From positions 1-20,213 of IMG/VR virus record IMGVR_UViG_3300036859_000694: a DNA stretch of 20,213 nt. The stretch is one strand, 5' to 3'. Each line of letters opens with the position of its first letter. The stretch's first letter is position 1. Both the position numbers and the translations under genes were made by a program. Below are positions 5,409-13,772 of this stretch, in pieces. The notes under the pieces are model-generated. The model did no database searches, had not been told where the DNA came from, and was given only the letters and a program-made list of their open reading frames with translations. The DNA is from a virus.

Positions 5409-5854
5409 AGCGGCGCTCCAGGGGGGACGGGGCTCCCGCCCGACGCGCGCGCGCGGAGGACGTCGCCCAAGCGCGCACCCAGCCGGCTCGACAGGAAGGC
5501 GTTGAACGCCTGCGGGCCGAGCGAGTAGACGAGCACGAGCAGCACGTACGCGAGGAAGGTCCAGCTGAGATCGCGTCCGTTGGTGTCGCCCGCCTGACGC
5601 TGGACCTGTTGCATCCCGAACCGGATCAGCCCGGCGAGCACCACCATCAGCGTGATGAAGTACGCGACTTTGGAGCGGCTCGGGCGGCCGTCGGGGCCGT
5701 AGAGGTCGCACCAGAAGTAGATCGGTTCGAGGATGAAGGCGAAGATCTTGGCGCTCGGTTGGCCCGCCCGATCGCGGGCGCGTCGCCCGATCACGCTGCC
5801 GACGAGGAGGCCGACGAGGACCGCAAGGGCCAGGACACCGAACTCGATGGTCAT
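5405..5854 (-). CDS. Three-helix membrane protein, holin candidate
   Basis: This 149-residue protein has three predicted membrane segments: about residues 4-23 (FGVLALAVLVGLLVGSVIG), 63-80 (VAYFITLMVVLAGLIRFG) and 101-118 (FLAYVLLVLVYSLGP). Between the first two lies a basic and aromatic loop with IYFWCDLYGPDGRPSRSK, and a basic tail follows the third. It overlaps both neighbours by four bases, being placed directly before the amidase. Size, topology and position fit a class I-like holin, which would form the lesion through which the endolysin escapes. I do not recognise the family, so the holin call rests on topology and neighbours. Confidence 0.55.
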   Translation of the reverse strand: MTIEFGVLALAVLVGLLVGSVIGRRARDRAGQPSAKIFAFILEPIYFWCDLYGPDGRPSRSKVAYFITLMVVLAGLIRFGMQQVQRQAGDTNGRDLSWTFLAYVLLVLVYSLGPQAFNAFLSSRLGARLGDVLRARASGGSPVPPGAPL

Positions 5855-6150
5855 GGTCGCTGGGCCGTCTGACGCTCGAGCTGGCGCTCCACGCGCTCAA
5901 GGACTGCGCCAATCCGCGCGAGCTGCTCGCCCTGCCCCTGCACGCGTTCCATCAGTCGATCGACGCTCAGTTGTAGTTGTCGGACCGTCTCACGATCGGC
6001 TAGGTAGGGGTCCTGCGTGCGGATCATCTCGGCGACATCAATGCGACTGACGGTCTGGCGACCCCAGGCGAACCAGGCGCCGCCACCAGTCAGGACGATA
6101 CTGAGCAGCGCCGTGATGAGGACGTGACGCCAGCCGTTCCCGTTCGCCAA
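5851..6150 (-). CDS. Single-pass membrane protein with coiled coil, first gene of the lysis module
   Basis: This is a 99-residue protein with one membrane segment (about 9-29, VLITALLSIVLTGGGAWFAWG) and a long C-terminal amphipathic helix (about 55-95, with heptad spacing in VRQLQLSVDRLMERVQGQ and IGAVLERVERQLERQ). Small proteins of this type often accompany holins or act as lysis regulators. The TTG at 6150 is the only sensible start in frame and has GAGGGAGG just upstream, a strong ribosome-binding site. It lies about 20 bases downstream of a strong intrinsic terminator, so its expression may need readthrough or a late antiterminator. Its stop overlaps the next start (ATGA). Confidence 0.6.
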   Translation of the reverse strand: MANGNGWRHVLITALLSIVLTGGGAWFAWGRQTVSRIDVAEMIRTQDPYLADRETVRQLQLSVDRLMERVQGQGEQLARIGAVLERVERQLERQTAQRP

Positions 6151-6171
6151 TGCGCCTCCCTCGGCCAGGGG

Positions 6172-6210
6172 GGAAAAACAAAGCGGGGGCGATCCGCATG
6201 GATCGCCCCC
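6172..6210 (-). terminator. Strong intrinsic terminator ahead of the lysis module
   Basis: GGGGGCGATCC (6185-6195) and GGATCGCCCCC (6200-6210) form a perfect 11-base-pair stem with a four-base loop. On the minus strand the stem is followed by GC and then TTTGTTTTT, a classic rho-independent signal. It separates the 6320-6652 gene from the lysis genes that start at 6150. Confidence 0.85.
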
Positions 6211-6319
6211 GTGGGCATTGCCTCTGGTGGTGCGCTGGCGCGGCCCCTAGACGCAGCCGCGCGCTTGAGGTTCTACGATACAAACCGGTCGGGGCGAAAT
6301 CAACCCCGCCGAGCTGGAC

Positions 6320-6652
6320 CTACGCCGGTGTCGCCTCTGCCACAGCCGGGAGCGGATTCGTCGGCTGCACCGACTTCAGCTTGAGCACCTGCGCGAAGCA
6401 CGGGATGCAGAGATTCACCCGCGCGACCGGGAGCGCCATGATGTCCCGCACGATCTGCGGCACCGGCACCGCGGCCACGTCCACGACCTCTCCGCTGTTC
6501 GGCAGCTGGCCCATGATGATTCGTACCACGATCGGCACGCGCACCGGCGTCCCGTCTCGCTCAATCGTCGCCAACCAGATGCTCTGCCCGCAGGCGGAGC
6601 AGGGAATCCGCGTCTCGTCGACGCCGGGCTGGAGCTGCAGCTTCGTCGCCAT
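6320..6652 (-). CDS. Small protein with two CxxC knuckles
   Basis: This is a 110-residue protein of unknown function. CSAC at 18-21 and CIPC at 82-85 could join into one four-cysteine zinc site. The part between is beta-rich and hydrophobic (VRVPIVVRIIMG, VVDVAAVPVPQIVRDIM). The ending LPAVAEATPA looks disordered. The ATG at 6652 has GGAGGT six bases upstream, a strong site. The gene is divergent from the lipoprotein at 6729 across a 76-base gap and ends in front of the terminator at 6210-6172, so it may form its own short transcript. It has no signal peptide and is probably cytoplasmic. A zinc ribbon is inferred from the cysteine pairs only. Confidence 0.6.
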   Translation of the reverse strand: MATKLQLQPGVDETRIPCSACGQSIWLATIERDGTPVRVPIVVRIIMGQLPNSGEVVDVAAVPVPQIVRDIMALPVARVNLCIPCFAQVLKLKSVQPTNPLPAVAEATPA

Positions 6653-6692
6653 ACTGAAACCTCCGACTTGATTGTTGCGTCCGGCCTACCAG

Positions 6693-6710
6693 CTGCCCAT
6701 CATTGGGCAG
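6693..6710. promoter_or_regulatory. Inverted repeat in the gap between divergent genes
   Basis: CTGCCCA and TGGGCAG form perfect seven-base arms around TCAT. It lies in the 76-base gap between the minus-strand CxxC gene and the plus-strand lipoprotein, just upstream of the lipoprotein's AAGGAG. Neither strand has a T-tract after it, so an operator or leader hairpin fits better than a terminator. No convincing promoter could be placed in this gap. Confidence 0.4.
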
Positions 6711-6728
6711 ACCTCAAGGAGTATGAAC

Positions 6729-7550
6729 ATGCGCATCGTACCTGTGCTGCCATTTTGCTTCATCGCCGCCTCGGCCGCGTTCATTGCCTGTGGCGAGCCG
6801 ACCACGCCAGTGCCACCTCCGGCTGGTTCAGCGATCGTCAAGCTTCTGGTCGCCGATCCCGATACGGGGTTCTGGCTCGGGGGCTCGATTTCGCTCTCTA
6901 GCCTCGTCACGGGCGCGGTCACCGAGGACGGTGATACCATTCCCGCACCGCCCGTCACATGGAGCATCCCGGCCGGGTTCGTCCGCACTGGCGACCTCCT
7001 GACCGCCACCCGCGAGGCCCGCGGCGCGCTCGTGCCGAGCATTTCAGCTCCTGCCAGCGTATCGAAGACCGCGGCGGGCACGTCGCACGCAGGTGCGGTA
7101 TCGGCCAGCATCCAGATCTCCTCGCTCGACAACTTGGCGACCCGCCGGTGGGGGTACGAGTACCGCTGCTATAGCGGCAAGGACGCCCAGGGCAACCTCG
7201 TCACCGACTCGACGTGGGTCACGATGTACGGCGGGGAGATCAGTTACGATGTGACGCCGTGGCCCGGAGTGTTCTATGCCTTCGTCCGGCCCGACAGTCA
7301 GCGCGTGATCCACGCCTGGGCCGGCGGCGCCGTGGACACGCTCATCAATCGGAACGCGAGTCAGCAGATCCTCGTGCAGGACACGCTCGCAACCGGACTC
7401 TACCTGCGTGGCGACACCACGGGTGTCGCGGCGCAATGGACGCGCCGCGTGTCCGATAGTCCAGTGATCTACCGGCTGGACGCGCCCGGCGTCTGCCCGT
7501 CCGCCACGTGGGCCTCTGGCTCGGCGTTCGAGCTGCGCGAGAGTCGGTAG
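6729..7550 (+). CDS. Secreted lipoprotein moron on the opposite strand
   Basis: This is a 273-residue protein. A lipoprotein-type signal (PFCFIAASAAFIACGEP) places the modified Cys at residue 21, though Phe at -3 is atypical. A proline-rich linker TTPVPPPAG follows, then beta-rich regions with two immunoglobulin-like stretches (about 30-115 and 120-265) and a cysteine pair candidate (CYSGK near 156 and GVCPS near 256). The second ATG is chosen because AAGGAG lies seven bases before it; the first ATG at 6723 is only one base away. It is the only plus-strand gene inside the late region, a typical moron position, and ends five bases before the convergent late gene. Such genes may change the lysogen surface. 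The style resembles Gemmatimonadota lipoproteins, and function is unknown. Confidence 0.65.
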   Translation: MRIVPVLPFCFIAASAAFIACGEPTTPVPPPAGSAIVKLLVADPDTGFWLGGSISLSSLVTGAVTEDGDTIPAPPVTWSIPAGFVRTGDLLTATREARGALVPSISAPASVSKTAAGTSHAGAVSASIQISSLDNLATRRWGYEYRCYSGKDAQGNLVTDSTWVTMYGGEISYDVTPWPGVFYAFVRPDSQRVIHAWAGGAVDTLINRNASQQILVQDTLATGLYLRGDTTGVAAQWTRRVSDSPVIYRLDAPGVCPSATWASGSAFELRESR

Positions 7551-7555
7551 CGCCT

Positions 7556-8035
7556 TCACCGCCCGATCCATGCATAGCGCCGCAGGAGCGCCTGCACCTC
7601 GCCGCGCAGACGCCCAGGCGGCACTGTCAGCGCCACCACCTCGTACTCCGCCCACCACGCTTGGGCCATGACCTCGGCCGGGGCGGAGGCGGGGCCGCGC
7701 CGCCAGAACTCCTCGTCATGGAGCCACGCCTTCGCCACGGCGTTCGCCGAAAAGCCGGAGCCGCGCGCGACCTCCTCGCGCGTCACGATCTGCTCGCGGA
7801 AGAGCGTCTCCCGGCACCCACCGCACAGGTAGACGTCGACGTCAGGGATTCCGCCAATGGTCGGTAACTTCGCCCGCGTGCGCGCGAGGAGGTCGGCTGG
7901 CAGGCCGCCCCACCAGGCCAGTCCGTCCGCGGGCACGACGGCCGTGCTGCAGCAGCGCGGGGGGCCTTCTCCGGCATCCCGATCGACGGGCGCGCCCGGC
8001 GGGGTGATGCCCCGCTCGCTGGCCCAGGTCCTCAC
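7556..8035 (-). CDS. Small protein following the tip gene
   Basis: This is a 159-residue protein I do not recognise. A Pro/Gly-rich N-terminus carries CC at 28-29, and a possible metal site CGGC at 71-74 follows DVDVYL. A helical C-terminal half rich in Trp and Arg follows (FSANAVAKAWLHDEEFWRR, VMAQAWWAEYEVV). The GTG at 8035 overlaps the stop of the tip gene (GTGA) and has AGGAGG four bases before it; an earlier GTG at 8056 lacks such a site. Co-translation with the tip gene suggests a tail-associated or fibre-assembly role, but no motif shows it. The gene ends against the plus-strand lipoprotein. Confidence 0.55.
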   Translation of the reverse strand: MRTWASERGITPPGAPVDRDAGEGPPRCCSTAVVPADGLAWWGGLPADLLARTRAKLPTIGGIPDVDVYLCGGCRETLFREQIVTREEVARGSGFSANAVAKAWLHDEEFWRRGPASAPAEVMAQAWWAEYEVVALTVPPGRLRGEVQALLRRYAWIGR

Positions 8036-11000
8036 GTGACCTCCTGCGCGACCCACGTCACCTGATCGCCAGCTACTGGGATCGCACTCTCGGTGGTGTC
8101 GGTTGCCGTCGTATACGTGACCCCATTGTACGCCTCGGGGTTCGTTCCACCAGCGTCGCCACCACGGATGATGAAACTCCCGGTCGCATCGTGCACAATG
8201 AACGATTTTGCCCGGAGGCGGATATCGTCGTTCAGACCGATCCCGGAAACGACGATCGGCTTCTGCTCCTCAGTCCACGTCGACGTCCCAGCCGATGCGC
8301 GGTTGTACTGGAAGGTTGCCCGCTCAACCCACCCCCCAACACCGTCGTTCGAGTCGATCGCCACGGTGAGCGAGACGTTCGGATCGGTCAACGGGTTGGA
8401 GAGGGTTACCGAGACGAAGTAGTGCACCGTGTAGGTGTCGTCGTTCGCCCCCGCCGGGTCCAGGTTCACTTCAGCGGTATTGCCCACCACCGTGATCGAG
8501 TTGCCGCTGGCGAAATCGTCCGTCTGCGGCGTCGTGGTGCCCGTGTTCACGATCTTGGTGCGCGAGGTGAATCCGGTCGCCGTCACATCAAGCGCCTGTA
8601 TCCGCATCCGATGCTTGGCCCCAGCACCGGTCCCGAGCGTCTGCGAGAAGGACACATACTGACCGCCCTTGAAGAAGATCATGGGCGCACTCTGGTAAGT
8701 CTGCGTGAACGTGATCGCCACGTCACCGTCCGTATCCGGCCCCTGCACCGTGCTCTCCTCGCGGTGCCGGTAGAGCGCGTAGACCACGCTGCCCTCATAT
8801 ATCTTTGCAGTCGGCTCCATCGACCCGTAAAGTCGGTTGCTGCTATTGATCGCGTTATAGAGCCGCTGCTCGGCGTCCTCGTCGAGCTCCTCGATCTGGA
8901 AGTAGTCCACCTGCGTCGTGCCGGGTATGCCGGTACCGTTGTAGTTCACCGCGATGAATGGTCTGATCCAGACGACGTTCGCGTCCAGCGGCGAGGGATT
9001 CCGGGGATCGGCGGAGGCCACCGGACTCCCGAGCCCATCGTCCGTCGCACCCTTCACCCAGCCGGTGCGCTCGACCCATCCCTGCGCCACGGTTCGGGGG
9101 TCGTTGGTAATGCAGACGTAGGCATAGCCGCCGTTGTTGTTCCCGGGACTGCCATCTGCCTTGAACGTCTGCAGCCCGATGTAGACGATGTTGTTGACGC
9201 CGGGATTGGACCCGTCGACGGTCTGTCGATAGCGAGCGCGGAAACGATAGAGCTTGCTCGGGTTGAACGGCAGGCTGCGCGGGAAAATCCGCCACATGTA
9301 GCCAGCTGCCTGCAGGACGTTCGGCCCGACGGTGGCGACGCCGACCGTAGAGACCAACGTCTCGGTCGCCGACCCTGCACTGTCCCAGCCTTGGGTGTTC
9401 GGCGTCTCCTCGAAGCTCTCGCTGAAGAAGATGCCCGCGCGCTTCTCAAGACTGTGCGCGACCAGCGCCCCGATCGCAGCGGTACGATGGACCTTCGTGA
9501 TCAACTCTTCGCTGCTGTTGAGCGTCGTGAACGCTACGGCCCGCTTGACGACGCCCGTGGCGACGGAGTCGGCCGTATCCGGGTCGGCCGCGAGCGGCTT
9601 CGCGAAGAGGCGGTTCAACGCCTTGGCGCCCGACTCAAGCAACCCACTGTGCCCCGTGAGCCCGTCGGTCGTCGTGAACCGCCCGGCGTAGTGGCCGTCG
9701 CTGAAGGCCCCTGAACGCAGGATCGCGCCGCTCGACAGCCGGTTGCCGAGAATCTTGGCGAAGCTCGCCCCGTCGACCACACTGTCGATCGTGTCCACGT
9801 CTGCGGCGAGGGCCTTGGCGTAGAGGCGATTCACCAGCTTCCCGCCCGACTCCTGCATCGCGCTACCCGCGTGACTGGCGTCGGTGAGGTTCGCAATGAT
9901 CGCCTGGACCGTCGCCCCACCGCCGGCCCGCAGGAGGTTCGCCGCGACCCGGTTCAGCACCCCCACCTTCGAGAAGTCCACCTCACCGCTCGTCAGGGCC
10001 GTGAGCTTCACCACGTCCCGGAGCAGGCCCACAGCCACCGAGTCAGCGGTGTCCGGATCGGCGGCCAGCGCCTTGGCGAGCAGGCGGTTCACCGGCTTCC
10101 CGCCCGACTCGTTGATCCCCGATCGCAGAGCGCCAGGCAAGAGATCACCGGTTGGCCGCAAGATCTTCAGGAATGCATCGTCGTAGCGGTACGTGCTGGA
10201 CACTGTCATGTTCGCGGCAGTGAATTTGAGACGCACATATTTCGCGCCGACTGGAATCGTCACCTCGCCGGTGGACAGCTGGTAGGGCGCCGCGCTGATC
10301 TGCGTCGAGCCGTTGCCGCTGATTACGATGGCGTCCTTGTCTACGATCGCCAGACTGAAGAAAGCCGTACCGTCCCCGGAGACACGACCGCAGTAACCTC
10401 CCCACTGCACAACGTCGCCGGGCTGCACCTCATGGAGATGGAGGTTTCCATCCCCATCCAGATTGAATACATCCGTCGGTACAGCAACAGTGACTTCGCA
10501 GTAGCGATTGCCGGTATGGGCGTTAACTGCGTTCGTTGGGAACGAGATGGCGCCACCCTGAGTCCAGAACACACCGCCATCCTCGAACCCGCCCTCGGTG
10601 AGTACATCGCCGCCGTGGCTGCGCTTTCGATTGAGCAGCTGGCGGCGATGCGTCATCAGGAGCTTCTTGTAGGTGGTGCCCTCAGGCGTCCCGTCCAACG
10701 AGTCAGGATCCGCTGCCAAGGTCTTGGCGAGCAGGCGGTTGATGACCTTCCCGCCCGACTCTTTCACGTTCGCGTGCGCACGCTCGCCGGCCGAGTCCAC
10801 GACATCGCCCTTCAGGGCGATGTGACCATCATCATAGAGCCCAGGCCGTCGACGTTTGCCGATCGCGTCGTCGTATTGGTCATCGGCAAACGCAGGGCGC
10901 GCGATCACCTTCACCGCGGCGCCGGCGACCCCGGTGCACGCGGCGCCAGGGTAGGGCGTGACCGTGATATAGACCTTCTGGGCGAAGGTAAAGATGGTCG

Positions 11001-13341
11001 CCGTGTCGATCACGGCTGCACCATCCGCGTCGAGGGCGGCGCAGGTACCAGTGCCTTCGGCCGGGAAGGGAAAGACGGTGGTGGTGGCCCACTTCGCCGA
11101 GACGAACCCCGTCGCCTTCACGGAGAGCACGAGACGCTTCCCGCCCACGAACTCGGCCGTGACGGTCAGGAGGGCCCCTGCTTGCTGGTCCCATATGCGG
11201 CTGCGGCGGAACACGGGGGCCGACTCTCGGCCAGCACCCGCGGCGAGCTCGTAGGCGAAGGCCCCGATCTTCACCGTCCCGTTCGGGGCGACCGTGCCGA
11301 CGTTGTTCACGGTGGCGCGGCCGCTCGCGTCGGTGTTCACTGCAGCCGCGGCACGGATCTCAGTATCGGTGGGCTCCGTCCCATCCACCTTCGCGGCGGC
11401 TTTCACGGACAGGGCGTTCCGCGTCTGGACGATGAGGTTCACCTGCCCGGTGGCGAGGATCTCGATCTCGACCGAATCCACCCCCGGGTTCGGCGTCGTC
11501 ACGGTCGTGTTGCCCGACACCCACGTGCTGCGGATGCCGAGGGTGTTCACGGCGCTGATGCGGACGTTCCACAGCTCCTCGGTGACCGGGTAGACGTAGA
11601 TCAGGGGCACGTCCGAGCCCGGCACGCGCCCGAAGCTGTCCCAGTCCGCATCGGTGTTCCGCTTCGCCTGGATCTCGTAGTAGTCGATGAACGCGTCATC
11701 GGACTTGGTCCAGGTCGTCTTGATGCGGCCGACGTACGTACCGTCCTTGAGCAGCAGCGCCTGGGCCGCGCTCGAGTCGAGCACCAGCGCGGTCGGGGGC
11801 GTGCATGTGAATGGATCCGGGAGCCCGGTATCCGGAATCGCGGGCTGCGCCACCTGCGCGTCGAGGTCATAGACCGTCGGCTCGTACTCGGTCAGAATCG
11901 CCTGGACCGTCGCATCGGGTGCGAGGAGCAGCGCCACCACCCAGAAGGGCTTGTCGACCCACGCCGGTGTCGGCTGGGTCACCTCGACGATCTCGCCAAT
12001 CCGCACGGCGAGCGCCGATTCCTGCAGCGTGCAGATGGCCGCGATGCCCTCCCGGCCCTCCTTGAGCAGCGTCATCCCGATCTGCTGGGCCCGGAGTCGA
12101 TTGTCGGTGAAGGGCAGCTCCAGCTCGAGCCGCGACTCGTAGCCGTTGTCCTCCACGAGGTACGGGTTGGCCGCGCCGGGCTCCGGCCATTGGACGATGT
12201 CGGGCTGCGCCTCCCGGCCGGGGTCCACGTAGTTCACGCGGATGACATTCGGCGCGTCGGCCGCGCCCGGGAGGATAAACGACCAGGAGCCCTCGACCGT
12301 GTTAGTCTCGTTGATCTTGAAGCCGGAGACGGCCTGCTGCCGGCGGATCACGAGCCGCCACTTGTCGCCTTCATTGACCCACTGGCCGCGGCACGCCGTG
12401 CCGAGCTGCGCGAGGATCTCCTGGATGGTGAGACCGGTGTCCACCCACCCGTTCAGCGTGAACCGCTTCTGGGTGCCCCCGCCGGGGATCGAGACCAGCT
12501 CGTCGCAGTAGTTGGCGCCGTCGATGACACTCTGGTCGTCGATGTTCGCGGCGGGCACCCCGAAGCCGTAGATCGGCGAGAGCAGGAAGTCCCGGCCGCA
12601 GAGCGCGGGATTATCCGAATGCTTCCAGAGCCCGTCGCGCGGATCGTGGACCCGGTTGCCCCGGATCTGCGCGGTGATGCGGGGGATGCCGCTCGGGAAG
12701 ATGTCGTTGTTGAACCACAGCTCGAAGCGTGTGTAGGCCACCCCACGGCCCTGCGCCGCGGCCGGCCAGAACGTGGGGAAGAGCGTATTGAGCCGCGCGT
12801 CGACGGCCTGGCCGGTGCTGCCGAGGTGGTGGGCGTACTCCAGGTGCTTGATCCCGCCCTGGTTCGGGACCACCGCGGAGAATGGGCTCTGCACCACCCC
12901 AGCGGCATTGATCGCCTTGCGGTCATCAAACCAGACGTCAGCGATGCCCGCGATGTCGCCGCCATCCCGGGAGCCGTGACACCAGGCCCCCGCCATGACC
13001 AGGCGTCGGCGTTCGAGCGAGCCGAGGTGGACGCGGATGTCGATGAGGATATTACCGACCCGCGCGGTGCCGTAGAGCAGCGGCAAGGGTTCCTCGGCGC
13101 TGGCGCGATTCTCGAGGATGGCGCCCTGCCGATCGGCGAGGCTCCTCGGCCGGTTGAGCCCGCTCAGCGCGATGCTCGCGCCGCTCGTGATCATGATCTT
13201 CGCGAGCTGCCAGTTGCCCGTGGTGAAGCCAACGACCGCGCCCCCGACGATGAGCACGACGCCGGCGATAAGCCGTCCTACTTTGCCGATTTGGCCCTCC
13301 TCGCGCTGACCCGGGGGCGCCGTTGCGGCGTCAGCGCCCAC
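8032..13341 (-). CDS. Tail tip/central fibre protein, J-like, receptor binding
   Basis: This is a 1769-residue protein. Residues 20-65 are a glycine-rich hydrophobic stretch (LIAGVVLIVGGAVVGF, ITSGASIALSGL). Residues 80-500 resemble the conserved part of lambda gpJ-type tip proteins (PLLYGTARVGNILID, WFNNDIFP, NPALCGRDFLLSPIYG, YCDELV). A fibronectin-type III-like domain follows at about 510-620 (WTKSDDAFIDYYEIQA). Beyond it are four ESGGK repeats (861-1259), two jelly-roll-like regions (about 905-1050 and 1302-1494) and a beta C-terminus. The C-terminus has an H-type-lectin-like ITFTQTYQSAPMIFF near 1540. It would cap the tail and bind the host surface. The GTG at 13341 overlaps the NlpC gene by 64 bases and lacks a ribosome-binding site. 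The true start may be further in, where GAGGAGG precedes an in-frame ATC at 13290. Confidence 0.85.
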   Translation of the reverse strand: MGADAATAPPGQREEGQIGKVGRLIAGVVLIVGGAVVGFTTGNWQLAKIMITSGASIALSGLNRPRSLADRQGAILENRASAEEPLPLLYGTARVGNILIDIRVHLGSLERRRLVMAGAWCHGSRDGGDIAGIADVWFDDRKAINAAGVVQSPFSAVVPNQGGIKHLEYAHHLGSTGQAVDARLNTLFPTFWPAAAQGRGVAYTRFELWFNNDIFPSGIPRITAQIRGNRVHDPRDGLWKHSDNPALCGRDFLLSPIYGFGVPAANIDDQSVIDGANYCDELVSIPGGGTQKRFTLNGWVDTGLTIQEILAQLGTACRGQWVNEGDKWRLVIRRQQAVSGFKINETNTVEGSWSFILPGAADAPNVIRVNYVDPGREAQPDIVQWPEPGAANPYLVEDNGYESRLELELPFTDNRLRAQQIGMTLLKEGREGIAAICTLQESALAVRIGEIVEVTQPTPAWVDKPFWVVALLLAPDATVQAILTEYEPTVYDLDAQVAQPAIPDTGLPDPFTCTPPTALVLDSSAAQALLLKDGTYVGRIKTTWTKSDDAFIDYYEIQAKRNTDADWDSFGRVPGSDVPLIYVYPVTEELWNVRISAVNTLGIRSTWVSGNTTVTTPNPGVDSVEIEILATGQVNLIVQTRNALSVKAAAKVDGTEPTDTEIRAAAAVNTDASGRATVNNVGTVAPNGTVKIGAFAYELAAGAGRESAPVFRRSRIWDQQAGALLTVTAEFVGGKRLVLSVKATGFVSAKWATTTVFPFPAEGTGTCAALDADGAAVIDTATIFTFAQKVYITVTPYPGAACTGVAGAAVKVIARPAFADDQYDDAIGKRRRPGLYDDGHIALKGDVVDSAGERAHANVKESGGKVINRLLAKTLAADPDSLDGTPEGTTYKKLLMTHRRQLLNRKRSHGGDVLTEGGFEDGGVFWTQGGAISFPTNAVNAHTGNRYCEVTVAVPTDVFNLDGDGNLHLHEVQPGDVVQWGGYCGRVSGDGTAFFSLAIVDKDAIVISGNGSTQISAAPYQLSTGEVTIPVGAKYVRLKFTAANMTVSSTYRYDDAFLKILRPTGDLLPGALRSGINESGGKPVNRLLAKALAADPDTADSVAVGLLRDVVKLTALTSGEVDFSKVGVLNRVAANLLRAGGGATVQAIIANLTDASHAGSAMQESGGKLVNRLYAKALAADVDTIDSVVDGASFAKILGNRLSSGAILRSGAFSDGHYAGRFTTTDGLTGHSGLLESGAKALNRLFAKPLAADPDTADSVATGVVKRAVAFTTLNSSEELITKVHRTAAIGALVAHSLEKRAGIFFSESFEETPNTQGWDSAGSATETLVSTVGVATVGPNVLQAAGYMWRIFPRSLPFNPSKLYRFRARYRQTVDGSNPGVNNIVYIGLQTFKADGSPGNNNGGYAYVCITNDPRTVAQGWVERTGWVKGATDDGLGSPVASADPRNPSPLDANVVWIRPFIAVNYNGTGIPGTTQVDYFQIEELDEDAEQRLYNAINSSNRLYGSMEPTAKIYEGSVVYALYRHREESTVQGPDTDGDVAITFTQTYQSAPMIFFKGGQYVSFSQTLGTGAGAKHRMRIQALDVTATGFTSRTKIVNTGTTTPQTDDFASGNSITVVGNTAEVNLDPAGANDDTYTVHYFVSVTLSNPLTDPNVSLTVAIDSNDGVGGWVERATFQYNRASAGTSTWTEEQKPIVVSGIGLNDDIRLRAKSFIVHDATGSFIIRGGDAGGTNPEAYNGVTYTTATDTTESAIPVAGDQVTWVAQEVT
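9565..10761 (-). repeat. Four copies of a 24-residue ESGGK module in the tip protein
   Basis: Copies start at residues 861, 1078, 1164 and 1236 (DNA 10761-10690, 10110-10039, 9852-9781, 9636-9565). The consensus is ESGGKxxNRLxAKxLAADPD followed by TxDS. The first three share the 15-base string CTTCCCGCCCGACTC at 10747-10761, 10096-10110 and 9838-9852. The copies separate other domains, with a jelly-roll-like region between copies one and two. Confidence 0.8.
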
Positions 13342-13772
13342 AGGGTGTAGACGCGGCTATCGGGCGACAGCGAGCTGCGGTCTATCCACGCCACCCCGGT
13401 CTCTGGGGTGGCGCTGACGCACCAGGGGTCGGTGTAGACGAGCATGCCGAGCGGCTCCGTGCGATCGTCCGGGGCCGTCACGATGATGTCGCCCGCGCGG
13501 ACGAACGGGAGCGTGACGACCTCCGCGCCCAGGCTACGGAGGAGCGCATCGATGCCCCCGACGGCGCGGAGCGCACGCAGCGCCGTGCGCTTGCTGGTCC
13601 AGGTCGGTACCTGGGGCACCACGTCCCGGCAGAACATCTCGTACAGCGCCGCTCGGGCGAGCGCCGCGCAGTCCGTTTGTCCCCACACGTAGGGCTGCCC
13701 GCGGACGGTCTGAGCCCACACGAGCAGGCGCGTGCGCCATTGGGGGTGCCGGAAGACGATCGAGGCGCTCAC
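13278..13772 (-). CDS. NlpC/P60-like tail peptidase (DUF6950-like)
   Basis: This is a 164-residue protein. QPYVWGQTDCAALARAAL at about 24-41 contains the nucleophile Cys of NlpC/P60-type peptidases. Two strands, TLPFVRAGDIIV and GMLVYTDPWCVSA, fit the rest of the fold. A canonical His after the nucleophile domain is not evident, as in the DUF6950 group, so activity is uncertain. In siphoviruses such proteins (lambda gpK) sit in the tail tip and help peptidoglycan entry. The GTG at 13772 overlaps the upstream stop (GTGA). The basic C-terminus (RRPRVSARRAKSAK) overlaps the start region of the tip gene. It lacks the JAMM domain of lambda gpK. Confidence 0.72.
   Translation of the reverse strand: MSASIVFRHPQWRTRLLVWAQTVRGQPYVWGQTDCAALARAALYEMFCRDVVPQVPTWTSKRTALRALRAVGGIDALLRSLGAEVVTLPFVRAGDIIVTAPDDRTEPLGMLVYTDPWCVSATPETGVAWIDRSSLSPDSRVYTLWALTPQRRPRVSARRAKSAK

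Noticed and set aside
6693-6710. Inverted repeat as a terminator
   Set aside because: There is no T-tract on either strand and it lies upstream of both flanking genes, so a regulatory site fits better.
8191-9714. 507-codon plus-strand frame opposite the tip gene C-terminus
   Set aside because: Composition is shadow-like and there is no start signal; the opposite strand shows lectin-like and jelly-roll strands.
9871-13350. Very long plus-strand open frame opposite the tip gene
   Set aside because: It is an antisense shadow of the high-GC tip gene: its protein is Arg/His/Gly/Val-rich, with no recognisable domain and no ribosome-binding site, while the opposite strand has clear tail-tip motifs.
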